Part shown: positions 39,110 to 51,660 of the stretch, in pieces
How the letters are laid out: every line of letters starts with the position of its first letter
Position numbering within the stretch: the stretch's first letter is position 1
Assembly (NCBI GenBank): GCA_014871385.1
Contig: CM026432.1
Coordinates: forward strand, 1,629,194-1,693,193
From: Ceratodon purpureus
Lineage: Eukaryota; Streptophyta; Bryopsida; Pseudoditrichales; Ditrichaceae
Reading direction: 5' to 3'
DNA length: 64,000 bases
Translations under genes and position numbers: made by a program
The notes under the pieces: generated by a model
Told to the model about the DNA's origin: nothing
What the model saw: the letters and a program-made list of their open reading frames with translations, nothing else
Databases searched by the model: none

Positions 39110-39756
39110 ATGTTTCTGTAATTGGTGGAAATAATTCCCATCTTATGATGTTCATTGCATACATAAAAATTCATATCTGTAATATGTCCACAGTGAATCA
39201 TTCAAATTGATTAAAACAAATGTTGCAATCTACTTAACTAACACTATGGACAAAATAAATTTATGCCGGCTATTACAATCCTAAACTAGGATTTGTTTGA
39301 CAAGTCAAGCACAACAAGTTTTCTTTTACATTAATTTTTAAAAAAGTTAATAAATCTACTAACTTTTTATACATTACTTAACTAATAAATTTCATTTAAA
39401 GGTATTAATGTCAATAAAAAAATAAAAAAATTATTGAAATATATATATTTTATTGAAATGGATGAATAGTCAAAAGTCGGTGATCCATAGTCTTTATCTC
39501 CGGGTCGGTGATCCATAGTCAAAAGACTTTTAAGTACTTTCAACACAGCTCTTTGAGTAGGATATACATTGTCTTTATCATTTCCTATACGTTCTTTTGT
39601 AATTGTGAAAAAAACCCTATTTTTGTACTTAAATAAGTCTTGCAATTTTTTTAAAAGAAAAATAGTCTTGCAACTCTGTCAAAATCTGTCCAATTCTATA
39701 CAACTTATCTATTCTAAGGATGTTTAACTTCTTCATACAATAAAGTATATACTTAA

Positions 39757-40448
39757 ATTGATATTCTTCAAATAAATTGATATTTCTCACTTAAGTCGAT
39801 ATATCTCACTCAAATTTATATTCCTTATTTGAGTTGATATTCCTCGTTCAAGTTGATATTCCTCAAATAAGTAATTTTCGTCAAATAAGTTGGTATTCTT
39901 TACTTGAGTTAATATTCCTTACTTGAGTTGATATTTGTCAATCAAGTTGATATTCCTCACTTAAATTAATACTCCTCAAATAAGATGATATTTCTCAAAT
40001 AAGAAGTTGATATTCTTCAAACAAGTTGATATTCCTCAGTTAAATTGATATTCTTCACTTAAATTGATAATCCTCACTCATATTGATATTCTTCACTTAA
40101 ATTAATAATCCTCAAATAAATTGATATTCCTCAAATAAGTTGTTATTGCTCATTCAAGTTGATATTCGTCAAATAAATTAATATTTGTCAAATAAATTGA
40201 TACTCCTCATTTAAATTCATATTCTTCAATTAAATTGATAATCCTCAAATAAATTGATATTCCTCAAATAAGTTAGTATTTCTTACTCAAGTTGATAATC
40301 CTCACTTAAATTGATATTCTTCAAATTAATTGACGTTCCTCAAATAAGTTGGTATTCCTCACTCAAGTTGGTATTCCTTATTTAAATTGATATTCTTCAA
40401 ATAAATTGATATTTCTCAAATAAGTTGATATTTTTTAAATAAGTTATA
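39757..40448. repeat. Diverged satellite array, about 19-20-bp unit
   Basis: Dozens of variants of TTGATATTCCTCAAATAAA are arranged head to tail. Common variants end in cactcaag or cacttaaa instead of caaataaa. The copies are heterogeneous, suggesting an old array. Confidence 0.9.
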
Positions 40449-40779
40449 ATCCTGACCTCATCTCAGTCGATAGCTATGGAGGTGAAGCCAAAGCCAACAT
40501 CATGTTTGTATTCTACAAAGCGTATTGGTATCCGAAGTTTTTTTTAATTCAAGTAAGACGCCGTCTTTTTTATGGACCACACCAGAGGGCACAGCTAGAT
40601 ATGGCTAGTTTACAGGACTAGTTGGATTATTAACAAAATACAGTCATGGTTGTACTTAAGAACCTAAGTTTCAAGAATGCCATGCAATTAAGGCTCGGCT
40701 ACATGAAATTTTTGCACCTACAAGTTCAAATCTACTTCCTATAATAGAATGTATCATTAATAATTTGTTCTGCCTAAGG

Positions 40780-41530
40780 TTGACTCTGAAAGAGTTTTAG
40801 AGTTTGCGGGTACTTTTCGCCCTACTACCTTTCGAGGAGAGATTGAGGGTTCTATTGTCAGCATCTCTACAGAGTATGGTTCAGCGTGTTTGAAGTTGGT
40901 TAACTCTTCCAGCCCGGAAGCCGCGTTGATTGTGAGAAAAATGTTCATCAGGTCTCCGCCAAGTCTTTCGTGGAGTTTCGTGAATTTATTGAAGAATGTT
41001 CTTTAGAGTGGAGTTAGCGCCAAGGTGTCTGACAAATGTTGCCGAAAATTCCTTTAGCGAGGAAGATGCAAAGATCTGGTTTCTTTTCTCATACAATGGA
41101 TGTGGCTTATTGAGGATGATCTAGAATTTGTGGATAACATTCTTATTAAAACCGCCCTCACTGTCATAGGAGGGAAGCAATTTGCCTGGGCACACTATCT
41201 TTCAAGGCAAATGAAGGATGATCTTGTCGTTTATATGGAAGATAATGAGGAGTATCGTTCTACGACCGAGCTTCAAATAGCTTAATATTTATCCATGTTG
41301 ATAGAGTTCTAGATTGGCTTGAAAATGCCACTATCGGACACAACCATGTTTATCTTCGATGTGAACAAAATGCTCTGGAGTAAGGAGGAGAACCCGACTC
41401 TATTGAGGAAATTAGCTACAATTGAAGAAGATGGTGCCATACTACGCCATGAAGTATAACAAGCACGCTCTCATGCTTTTGGAATTGAGAAAGCAATTGA
41501 AATCAGAGTTGCTCAAGTTAGAGGCAGAAT
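40780..41530 (+). pseudogene. Broken element-like coding region between satellite blocks
   Basis: The plus strand shows successive coding-looking stretches interrupted by stops and frame changes. One starts near 40779 (VDSERVLEFAGTFRP, then ISTEYGSACLKLVNSS). Another covers 41100-41285 (WLIEDDLEFVDNILIK, then DDLVVYMEDNEEYRS). A helical Glu/Leu-rich stretch follows near 41400-41540. I recognise no domain. The whole lies between the two satellite blocks, so it is probably a decayed mobile element or captured gene. Confidence 0.4.
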
Positions 41531-41723
41531 TGGCATAAGTTCAAACTAACCAAAATGAAGAGCAAACGCCTAGCGCTAGGAAGCTTGAGAAAGTGAGGTC
41601 CTTTTCCAAGATTGTCTTTGAGAGCTACATGTCCTTCAAATATAAAAGAAATAATTCACGATGGCTCAACGTTACGGTACTCAACGCTATTGGAGAAGAT
41701 GGCCAAGACTGCCAAGATTGATG

Positions 41724-41890
41724 TTCTTCACTCAAGTTGATATTCTTCACTTAAATTGATATTCCTCAAACAAATTGATATTCCTCAAATAAATTGATAT
41801 TCCTCAAATAAATTGATATTCCTCAAATAAATTGATATTCCTCAAATAAATTGATATTCCTCAAATAAATTGATACTCCTCACTTAAATA
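41724..41890. repeat. Homogeneous satellite array, 19-bp unit
   Basis: The same unit as the array at 39757-40448 (TTGATATTCCTCAAATAAA), but here about six copies are nearly identical. That suggests recent expansion of this block, or better homogenisation. Confidence 0.9.
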
Positions 41891-44774
41891 TTCATTGTTT
41901 GATTCCAATAAAATAAAAAAATTGTGCATACATCCTTGCCATTACATACTGTGAATCTGATCGGTTTTATCATACTTTGGTCTTTATATGATTTTTCAAT
42001 ATCATTTCAAGTACATGGTGCAAAATACTCAATTGACTTTGATTTTTTTTAAGCAAAGTCATTTACTAATCTTTAGTAATTGTGAAATGTTTAGTTTTTT
42101 TTATTCTGTTGAATGCACATAATTATATGCAATTATTTTCAACAATATTATATTTTATATCTCAGCTTAAATTTATTAAATTCGAATTTTATTTTCTGTT
42201 ATATACATGGATTCATTTTGTATAGTTATTTGTTGTTAATATGTGAAACAAAAAAACAATAATTGTTGTTTCATTTGAGAAAAATACATTAAATATTAAA
42301 TTTTCATAAATACTTTATTGTAAACGACCAATAATTTTTAAATTTTTTTTTTGAAAAATGATTTTTAAACTATCTTTTGTAACATAAAAAATAAAATAAA
42401 AAATGATTTAATTTTATTCTTTGTTGCCAATGTAATTATTTGTCAAAGTTTCATTCCTTTGTAATTTTGAGGTTGCCCATGATGTTCTTCAAGTTTTCTC
42501 TTAAAAATTATTTTGATTTTTTTTAATTTTTAATTTATTTATTTTGTTTTGTACATAGTAACAAGTATATATGCATTATCCATATCATGTTGAAAGCTAC
42601 ATACTTCATTTTCTATAACTTGAGCCAAATCATGTCTAGTTGGAGCTGGCTCTAGAATTATTCCTTCCACTACACTAATATTGGCCCATGTATGTAATTG
42701 AGGTTCTACCCCTCGACTAAACTCTACTTCATGTTCAATGCCAACATCAACTCCATCATATGACTGCCGCTTTGACAAATTTCAAGAATTGACTTCTCTT
42801 TATTCATATGAATTATTTGAGTGCTCTATTATCTTTTTAACTGGAGGAGTGGATGATGATGTTGAAGAGGATTCCGTAAATAGTGATGAAGAGTGATTTG
42901 AACCACTAGTATCAGTAGAACAAATATCATCTTTGTTTGCAGCCCTCCATCTATAATAAGTTGATCTTCAAACTCTTTACTCATAAAGTGTATAATTATC
43001 TTCATGTTCTCCATCTATTATGTAATATTCCGTTAAAACTCTACAAATAACTGACATAAAGTCATCAATCATTAATATTCAACAAATACTTATAGAATCT
43101 TCAAAATTCATAGATCTAAAAGACTTTTCTAATTTCAATACACATTGTAGTAAATATAGCAAGCTATCAAGAACAATGTAGAATAGACCAACATGGAATG
43201 ATATATGTTTTTTCACAAAAGTAGCAATGGTTAATTTTTTTTAAAGGAACTCCATTTAGTATAATGACTTGTTGGTTTGGATCGTAAAATCACTCCACCG
43301 CATTTTGAATTACACTTTGAAAACATAGAGAAAGTGTCATAGACTACTACCCAAAGACATAATAAATCAAAGTCAACTTGATATATAATAAACTATACTA
43401 AGAATTATTTTTTGTTTTTAAAGTATTTTTCAATATCCTTTGATTACATGTGATATTTTGCAAGACGTCAAACCTCAAAGTACATATGTTCATCAAAAAC
43501 TTCATTCATGCACATCCATAATTGATAAATCCATAGCAGCAATTACAAAAATAGCAAAAACAACAACAATAGAATACACTTCAATCTTTTATCTAACTAA
43601 CACTTTGCCTCGACAAAGATGACAATACTTCTAATTTTGTGGTAAAATTAGAATCGTCAATTTTTATGTATCTAAGTGATAAGAAACTTGCAGATAGTAC
43701 CTTACAATGTACGAACTGCAACGTAATGCCAATCCATAGTTGTAGTGTTGTTTTTCATTGAATATGTGTGCAATTAAAATAGCTACATTCATTGCATATA
43801 TTCTTGAAATCTTGTACCTCATTTTGAAACCATGATCATATTTTTGACAACATTAATGTCAAATTGTACAATGAAATGACTCCACTGCAAAACATTATAA
43901 CATTTTAAAAATGAACTCCAGTTCACACCATATTCATTCAATATAAGTTTTTCATTAATTGGGACTTGAAGCAAAAAAATATTGCATTTTTTAAACATAC
44001 ATATATGGTGTATACATTTGTATTTTATTTCTTAACGGTAACAAGTATAAGGTATTAATAAATTTTAAATTTAGAAACATAATAACATCGATAATCAAAA
44101 CACTACAATTCATAACAAAACACTATGAAAGTTCCAATTCAACCTTGTAAGGACCACAAGGTGCACCAATGTCAAAGAGTTGATTATAAAAAATTTTGAA
44201 GCATACTTTAAATGGAGTTTACATGCAAAATAAAAATGAAGATGTCCATGAGGGAATCATATTTATATGCTATGATGTATTATATTATTTTCCAATATTT
44301 AAAAATTAAACTTTTGAGTTTTTGAACTTAAACATCGTTATGATTCTAGAATAAGCAATTTTATTAAGATGGGCGAGGAATAATATGATCTTCAAGATGG
44401 TATATTCTCTAGTATCACTATCCCCAACAAACACTTCATTCACGCGGGCCTTCGGCCCGAGTTACTCTCTCTCTATATTCTCTATATATTATAATTATTT
44501 AAAAAAATCAACTTCAAGACCTCACTTTTTGAACTAATAAATTAATAAATCTCCTTTCATTCCAAAAGCAACCCTGGTCTCCCAGTGTCCAAATTGAGCA
44601 TGTGCAATGCGGCTGCAATTCCAAGCTCCACGCCAATATATAAGAGCCCATATCCAAATCCGTCACTACACATAATCTTTCAAATTTATGCATACACTAC
44701 TTAGAATCTAGATAAAAGCCAAAAACAGTCGGTTATGGGCGCCCCTGTAAACCGTGACTTATGCCACTTGTACC

Positions 44775-44901
44775 AAATCAACTGTCAACCGAACTGCCGT
44801 GCCACGTCGTCCCCCTACGTCACCAACTACCAACAAAACCGCCCCGAGGCAAATCAAGTGTCAACTAAACTGCGGTGCCAAGTAACTCGCCTACGTCACC
44901 A
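44775..44901 (+). repeat. Duplicated 51-bp promoter block with ACGTCA boxes
   Basis: Two 51-bp copies (44775-44825 and 44851-44901) begin AAATCAA and end CCTACGTCACCA, offset by 76 bp and about 80% identical by eye. Each carries TACGTCAC, a bZIP/TGA-type core; copy one also has CCACGTCG. They lie about 400-500 bp upstream of the ABC1 kinase start, so they are probably promoter elements. Confidence 0.7.
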
Positions 44902-45272
44902 CTGATGGACCATATAACCCCAAAACCGTCACCTAAGATATGTACTCATTATCAAGATTCTATACCCCAATATCTAACGACCGCACAGTATAATGTCCGT
45001 TTAAGAAGAGTAACAGTTCTATGACCCCCGTACCCGTCGTCCTCGCTCTGTCGTCGTGGTCCTCGTCCCGTCCATGTGACTTCCCTTTTAGGGTTCAGAG
45101 TTGGTATCCGTACAATATTGTGGTGAGATTGGTGTGATACCCAGTATATACCCGCTGTGGTGTCGAGGGGATCGACAAGAATACAACGTCGTCGGAGGCT
45201 TTGATTGTCTAGGTTCTTGAATTTTCGCTCAGAAACACGCAGCCGAGCTCCGCGGAGCTCTCAGCTGCAGCC

Positions 45273-48200
45273 ATGAATCGGGTGCGGGGCCGGCTGGCGC
45301 CGCTGCTGGGATCCACGCTCCGCTCTGCAGGTGCAGGCGGTGTCGTCAAGGGGATTCACCAGGTTGCGAGAGCTGGAGAGGCGCAGGAGCTTGGGAGGGA
45401 TCTAGGTCGGGGTTTTGCGACTGCTGGAGCGCTGGTGCAGGAGACGCCGAAGCAGCGGGGATGGGTTCGGAGGGTGGGCACTGTGGCGCTCGGAACTGGT
45501 GTTGCGGGTGCTGCGGCGTGGGTTGCTACTGGCGACTACCCGCTCAGGAGGATCACCATGTTGTATACGATCCCTGTGCGCTTGGCCAGGGATGTTACGA
45601 CTGCGGTTGCGATGGTTGCAGGTTAGAGTCTGCGCAATTGGGCTTGAGCTTTGAGACCGGGTTGTGGTTGTGTTAGTCTGCAGGTCTGGATCGCAATAGA
45701 CGTGGACTGTCTCGTTTTTTAAGGGTGGGAGTTATGTAAGAGTGGATATTTTTTGGTGAAAATCGAGGGGTAGGAATTGAGCATTCTCTTCCTTTGTGAG
45801 GGATTGGAGCTAGTTTTCTCGAAGTTGTAGTGTTGTCCGGCGTGACGGAGTGCGATTTCGCTTCTGGGTGGAAGCTGGGTTGCGCTAGGCTGAGTATTCG
45901 GATTGCTCACTAACTCGACCTACTGGTTAGTGTGAATTTAGAGTCCTGTTTAGGTTTTTGTGACCTAGCTAGCGCTGCTAGCTTGAGTGACTACTCTTGG
46001 AGCTAGAGACTATCTGGCTGAAAAGTAATAAGTAGCCAGTAACTAAGAAACAGGGACGATCGAGGTTTTTTTTGCTGGTTGAGATTGGGAGTTCTGCTCT
46101 GCGTGTTCAAACAATAGTTGCTTTCTGGGTATGAAAGTATTCTTTTACTTATAATTGGAAGCTGTGCACATTGCGACTGTTCTCTGCCTATCTTAGGTAT
46201 TATTGCTAGTTTTTATTGACGTTGCAGTACTGTCTGTTTTGAACTTAATTGATTTTTCTTTGGGTAGAAATCAATCTTTATCTTCATTTTTCTAGCTCAT
46301 TCTACTTCTTTGCCTAATAAGCGTCTGACAATTTGATAGATGTTTAGCACCGAAAGTACATTGTGTCTGTAGTACACATAGGTTAGAGTACAGATTGTTA
46401 TTCTAATTGTAGTTGTTTCGGAGCGTCTCATGTTAGACTACCGCATCAGTCTGATGAGTCGACATTGCACGTAGTTGATCAGATTCAATTCTCATTATGA
46501 GTTGGAATTTTTAACAGATTATAAATATTCATTATATGGCCTCGCGGAAGGGAGTGCTGAGCGAGAAGAAGCCCAGCATGAAGCACATATGCGCTGTGCC
46601 AATAGGTTGCAAGCTTTGTGCTTCAAGAATGGCGGGATTTACATCAAGCTCGGTCAGCACATTGGTCAACTGGTGGGTGAATCATCTCAATCATTTTCAG
46701 CATCTATTAATTTGCTCAATGTTTTCATAACCGTCAAAATCATGGTATTTACTTTTCCTTGCATTGTTGCCATCAGCTACCAAAGCTGCCTAATCTTACC
46801 GAAGGTGGGATTAAGGTCAACGTTAGTATTGGCCAACTGTGGTTTTTCATTTGCCCACCATAATCATGTAAATTCTATCGTTCGCAGGATTATCTGTTGC
46901 CTGAGGAGTATGTAAAAACCATGCGAGCTTCAATGCTGGATAAATGCCCGGTTTCAACGTACAAACAAGTCTGCGATGTGTTTTTAGCTCAACTTGGCCG
47001 TCTTCCAAACGAGGTATTCCTTGTTTCTGAAATATCTAGTGCAGCGAGGGTATTTTGCAATGCTTGAACAAGTGGCATGGATCTTCGTTTACATGATCAG
47101 CATACTTCTGAAATTAAGGTTTTATGACACAGCATTTGTAATCATTAAAGGTCCACTAAATGGCGTTCGTCATTAAACCGAGGTTTAATTGTGAGAGTAT
47201 ACTCCATTGATTGTGTTTCTAATTTGTCTTTGGTATATATGATAGGTGTTCGAGGAGTTCGATCAGGTGCCACTTGCCAGTGCGTCGCTGGCTCAGGTCC
47301 ACACTGCAAAGACTTTCGATGGTCAGAAGATTGCTGTGAAGGTGTGTATAGTTAAATGATCGCTACAGTGTGGTAGTTCTTCTTGCATTATTTTCTGGCA
47401 TGTCAAATATGCATTGAATCCCGACTGCTACATGGTTCTCTTCCCCTCCATCTTCTGACCCTGGAATGTGCTCCAGGACAGGTCCAACACATGCATTTGA
47501 CAGATTCTGCCGTTGCTGATACAGCGACTGTTGATTTCATCGTCAGTCTTGTCCACTGGTTCTTTCCGTCTTTTGATTACAGGTGCTATTCCCTTTTCTA
47601 CTATGATCGCTACTGAAGCTCGTTACTTTGCTTCAGTATTCATAACAACTGCTTCAGAAAAAGATATCACCACCGTGGCATATTACAAAAAATGTAGCTT
47701 CTAATTTGTTTGATAATATGTTTGATGCGGCATGTATTTCTTTTGTTCCATAAATGCAAGTGCAACTTGACCGTATATTGTGCTTTCGTCTATTAGTTTC
47801 ATGATTTTAAAGCATGAATACCTTTGTCATTGACAGATGGTTATTGGCGGAAGTTCGCGATAGCCTTCCCAAGGTTTGTTCGCTTGTTATATTTTTTTCT
47901 TGCTGAACATGCTCGTGATATAACAGATAGAGGACTAGCTAGATCTGGATAAACTAAGTTGAACAGGCTTGAACTAATTTCATGAGTATATTTATCAGTT
48001 ATAGTTGGTGATATTATTATCTGGCTGTGTAGGAACTGGACTTTTTGAACGAGGGAAGAAACTGTGAAAAAGCTATGGAGAACTTCAAGAAGTTGTCCCC
48101 CAAGTTGGCATCTCAAATTAGTGTTCCTCATATATACTGGGAATACAGCACTCAACGCATTCTTGCCATGGAGTATATGGATGGTGTGGGGGTCACTGAT

Positions 48201-49826
48201 GTGGGAGCAATAAAAGCTCTTGGCCTTCAACCTGCAGATGTTGCTCGATTGGTATGTTTCAACACCTCAATACATACATCAAAGTGTGTATCTTTGCTTT
48301 GCGGTACTCGATAACTTTTACTTTGAAAACATCATGCCTGAATAAAAGTAACATTCTGTTTGTTATTTTTGTCCCTCTTTATTTCCAGGTGAGCCAGACG
48401 TTTTCAGAGATGATTTTCCGACATGGATTTGTGCATTGTGATCCTCATGCTGCTAACATGATGGTCCGTGCTAAGCCTGGTAAGTGTTTTTCTTCAAACT
48501 CTATCTGAGCATTTTGCGTGTGACTAGAAACCCATCTCTTGTACGTCTTCCGTCGTCTTTTGGTGCTTTACTTTTAGTATTGCACGTTTGATGACTGGGA
48601 TTCTCGTATTCTTGAGAAGGTGCTGCCAATGAATAATGGAATTGGTTTCTTAAGAATCCGTTGTTGCCTCAGGAACCAAAGAGCCACAACTCGTGTTGTT
48701 GGACCACGGGCTATACAAATCTTTAGACCCTGCAATCCAGTCCAACTATGCTGGCTTATGGAAGGTCTGATACTTATACTATCTGCACATTGTTTTTATT
48801 TACCTATTCTAATGTCTCTGAAAATGTTATGAATGTAGTTTCTTCCCAGTAATTATATATTCGACAAGAAACTTTGTCAAAACGAAGTGAATAAAAGTAA
48901 ATAATAACATCGTATGTCATCATAGTCGTATTGTTGAGGAATCCCACTAATTTAGCCCTTGCCATTCATAAAATTGTATGAGCAAAACCTTAACCACAAG
49001 TCGCATCATTTTCAGATTTGATCGCGTCAAGTTTTCAATAATTATGTTTACCCATATTGACTACCTAATCTGACCAATAAAACACATCTGCTTCAAAACC
49101 TAATTTTTTCTGTTTTGTCAATTTGTGGATACAGGCCCTTGTGTTCGCTGATTCCAAGAAAATCAAGGAGCATTGCATAGGATTGGGAGCTGGTGATGAT
49201 TTATATGCACTTTTTGCTGCAATTCTTACGATGCGTCCTTGGGACAAGATCGTGGATCAATCAATCGATCACTTGGTTGTACCTGATACTCCAGAGGAGA
49301 GAGAAGAGCTTCAGGTTCGCCAAAAATCTTTTGTTGAAGGTTTTCTTCCTTGTGATATGTCAGATCATTCGGTGCTTTGTAAGTTGTTCTGCTTTATAAG
49401 TCTAGGTATTAGTCTGATACAATAAAATCCAGGTTAAGAATTCTAGCAGGCACTGATTCTGTGTTCTTGATTACCATCTTCAGGGTTATGCTTCACAGTA
49501 CTTTTGGGAGGTGTCAGATTTGCTCAGTCGATTACCGCGCGTAGTTTTACTATTATTGAAAACAAACGACTGTTTACGAGCTGTTGATAATGCTCTGGTA
49601 AGTACTCTTCATTGGGTTATTAATAAGTAACTCTTCTGTATCGTATTGCTTATTTGATTTATACTACTTTTAGTCAGTGATTATTTCACGCTGGTATTTG
49701 GTAGTTGTGGACTTTGTGACCATAGACTTAAGGCATGTTTGAGTTCGCTGAATCACAAGGTCGTAACTCTTAGAATTTAGAGAAATGGTTGCGTTCGTTG
49801 CGGGTCTGAATTTTTTAGTGTTATTG

Positions 49827-49910
<84 letters not shown>

Positions 49911-50163
49911 GTAATATGTGTTTTAGATCCTTTTCTCACAGCGTACTGTGCATCCTTGTGTGCAGGGTGCTCCCGTTAATACATATCTAATTGTTGCCAG
50001 GACATCGTCCAAGGCAGTGTCAGAGATGGAGCGAAAAGGGTCTTTTTCACAAGTTTGGAAGTTTTGGGATAAGTTAGACTTAGAGTTCCGCCTATTAACT
50101 TGGAAAGCAACTGCTCTGCTATTTGGAATTAAACACTTTATGAAGAGTCTAGGTTTTAGTTGA
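45273..50163 (+). CDS. ABC1/ADCK1-like atypical kinase, likely mitochondrial
   Basis: Twelve exons (45273-45621, 46518-46672, 46888-47013, 47246-47341, 47482-47582, 47837-47873, 48033-48251, 48389-48479, 48673-48764, 49135-49314, 49484-49597, 49966-50163) give 585 aa. ABC1 (UbiB/ADCK) proteins are protein-kinase-like enzymes tied to quinone and lipid metabolism. Family features appear in order: KLGQ (KxGQ motif, 160-163) in [14 protein letters not shown]; the Ala-rich loop ASLAQVH (223-229) in place of the usual Gly-rich loop; the lysine Lys242 in IAVK; MEYMDG near the hinge; the catalytic loop HCDPHAAN (377-384); and metal-binding LLDHG (Asp402). The segment [12 protein letters not shown] is typical of the ADCK1 branch rather than plastid ABC1K. 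The N-terminus is Arg/Ala-rich without acidic residues early, fitting a mitochondrial presequence, followed by a possible membrane helix at about 70-85. Intron 11 carries a (TA)n run. Exon 6 is only 37 nt. Confidence 0.93.
49829..49908. repeat. (TA)n microsatellite inside an ABC1 kinase intron
   Basis: About 80 bp of pure TA within the intron between exons 49484-49597 and 49966-50163. It ends about 57 bp before the 3' splice site, so length changes could affect splicing. Confidence 0.95.
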
Positions 50164-51660
50164 TGATGACTAACAAGAACGGAATTCTTCAATTTCATAG
50201 TTTCAAATAATGGGTAGTATAAACTGAGGTAAATGTAACATACGCCAGCACATTATGCTGGTCACATTTTTAATAGGTTAGAGAATAAATTGAAGACAAA
50301 TCTTACTTCGCCAATGTTGCTTTTGCAATGTTCCTTCTGAAGTGCAAGAAACTAGTTGTATGTTTCTGCATACACTTCAGAGCTGGTTGTACTGAGAACC
50401 ATAATGCATAATGTTTCAGGTAAACTTGAAACTGATATCTTGGGCACCTTGTTATTCCTTTTTACAGTGTTCTTAACCTTGACGAAGAGACGAGGTCTTC
50501 GTTAACATCAAAACTGTATTGCACGATCGGGACTGTAGTAACTCATCAAGCTTGAATGTTTGAAAATCCGCATCTTCCATAATCTGAGCAATCTTTTGTC
50601 ATGTGCCCGTTTGTGGTTTCGTCCACTAATTTCTTACTGCCTTCACTATCTAATAAGGTCGGGTTGTAGGTGAAGAATCTCAGACAAGAACATACGTTTG
50701 ACAAACCTGCCTTCTCTTCCAATCACATGGAGTCAATATGAAAACTTGGTTCAAGACTTTTTTCATATTCTTAACAGTGAAAAGCATGAATGTCCAGATT
50801 GTAGAGGAGGAACCAATCGGACATGGAGCTGCCTTTCTGAGACAAATCATCTTTGAGCATAACCTTAAAAAATTTCCTTCAAAAAACTCATCGACAAGGA
50901 CATCATTGACCACAACAGACTCGGAAAGATGCACAAAGTCATCGAGTTCTTTCTTTTGGAATTCCCTTGGAACTATTCTGCTTTTGCTTGACCACAAGCC
51001 GCCTTTCTGGAACCGGGTCTCACTCCTTAGCACTCTCTATCTGGAGACATTTGATATATCGACGAAACATGTTTTTCAGTCACATTACCTTCGAGACCTG
51101 GGTCCGCTTTGGAAAATTTGATTTAATTTTTCAATGATTTTATACTTTTTATACATTTTGACATTGGTAAATAATATGTGACTGAGTAAAATAGTGTACA
51201 ACAGTTACATGACATTATTCAATACTATGATAATCCACTTTTCAATGCATTATTTTCGGTCTCGTGGTGCCCACTTTCGAAGACTTCTGTCTCCTGCTTA
51301 CCTCACGTCCTTGTCATGAGTCGTCCCTTGTTTACCACAAAGGTGGTGCTTTTCCACAACTCAAATAAGGGACGTTTTGTATGCGCTGGTTGCAATTGAG
51401 GGGAGCCATAGCCATTCTGCCAGTCTCTAGTCTCGGTGCCTCAGACACACCGCAGCAGGTGACATCTACACCCAGTTAATATTGGGGAAACATGTGAGCA
51501 TCATGAATACTTAGCCCATTGCTTTGCTCTTTGCTCTTTCTGTGCACATGTGAAGTCCTCACACTTGCTCAGTTCTGATGTCTGTATACTCTTAATCCTG
51601 AGTCTGCGTTGAGCACAATATTGCCGTCACATTTTCAGCAAAGAAAGAGACTTGTTCGGG
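50164..51660. other. Intergenic between ABC1 kinase and serine hydrolase
   Basis: Opposed open frames overlap at 50680-51121. The minus frame (50680-51033) reads as a protein-like sequence but lacks splice partners and any domain I recognise; it could be a fragment. The remainder is likely 3' UTR and the promoter of the next gene. Confidence 0.45.

Larger units (their letters stand above)
36005..44740. other. Repeat-rich, gene-poor region
   Basis: About 8.7 kb with no intact gene. 36.9-37.1 kb on the minus strand has a stretch resembling the end of a plant LTR, with a short hairpin (acaaggaat/attccttgt) near 37065-37090. A 10-bp unit (actacgattc) is repeated three times at 37886-37915. Minus-strand frames at 38075-38314, 38598-38804 and 42539-42778 look protein-like but isolated, as expected of broken transposon genes. 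The inverted repeat and satellite inside it are listed separately. A CGGGCCTTCGGCCCG palindrome lies near 44442. Confidence 0.5.
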
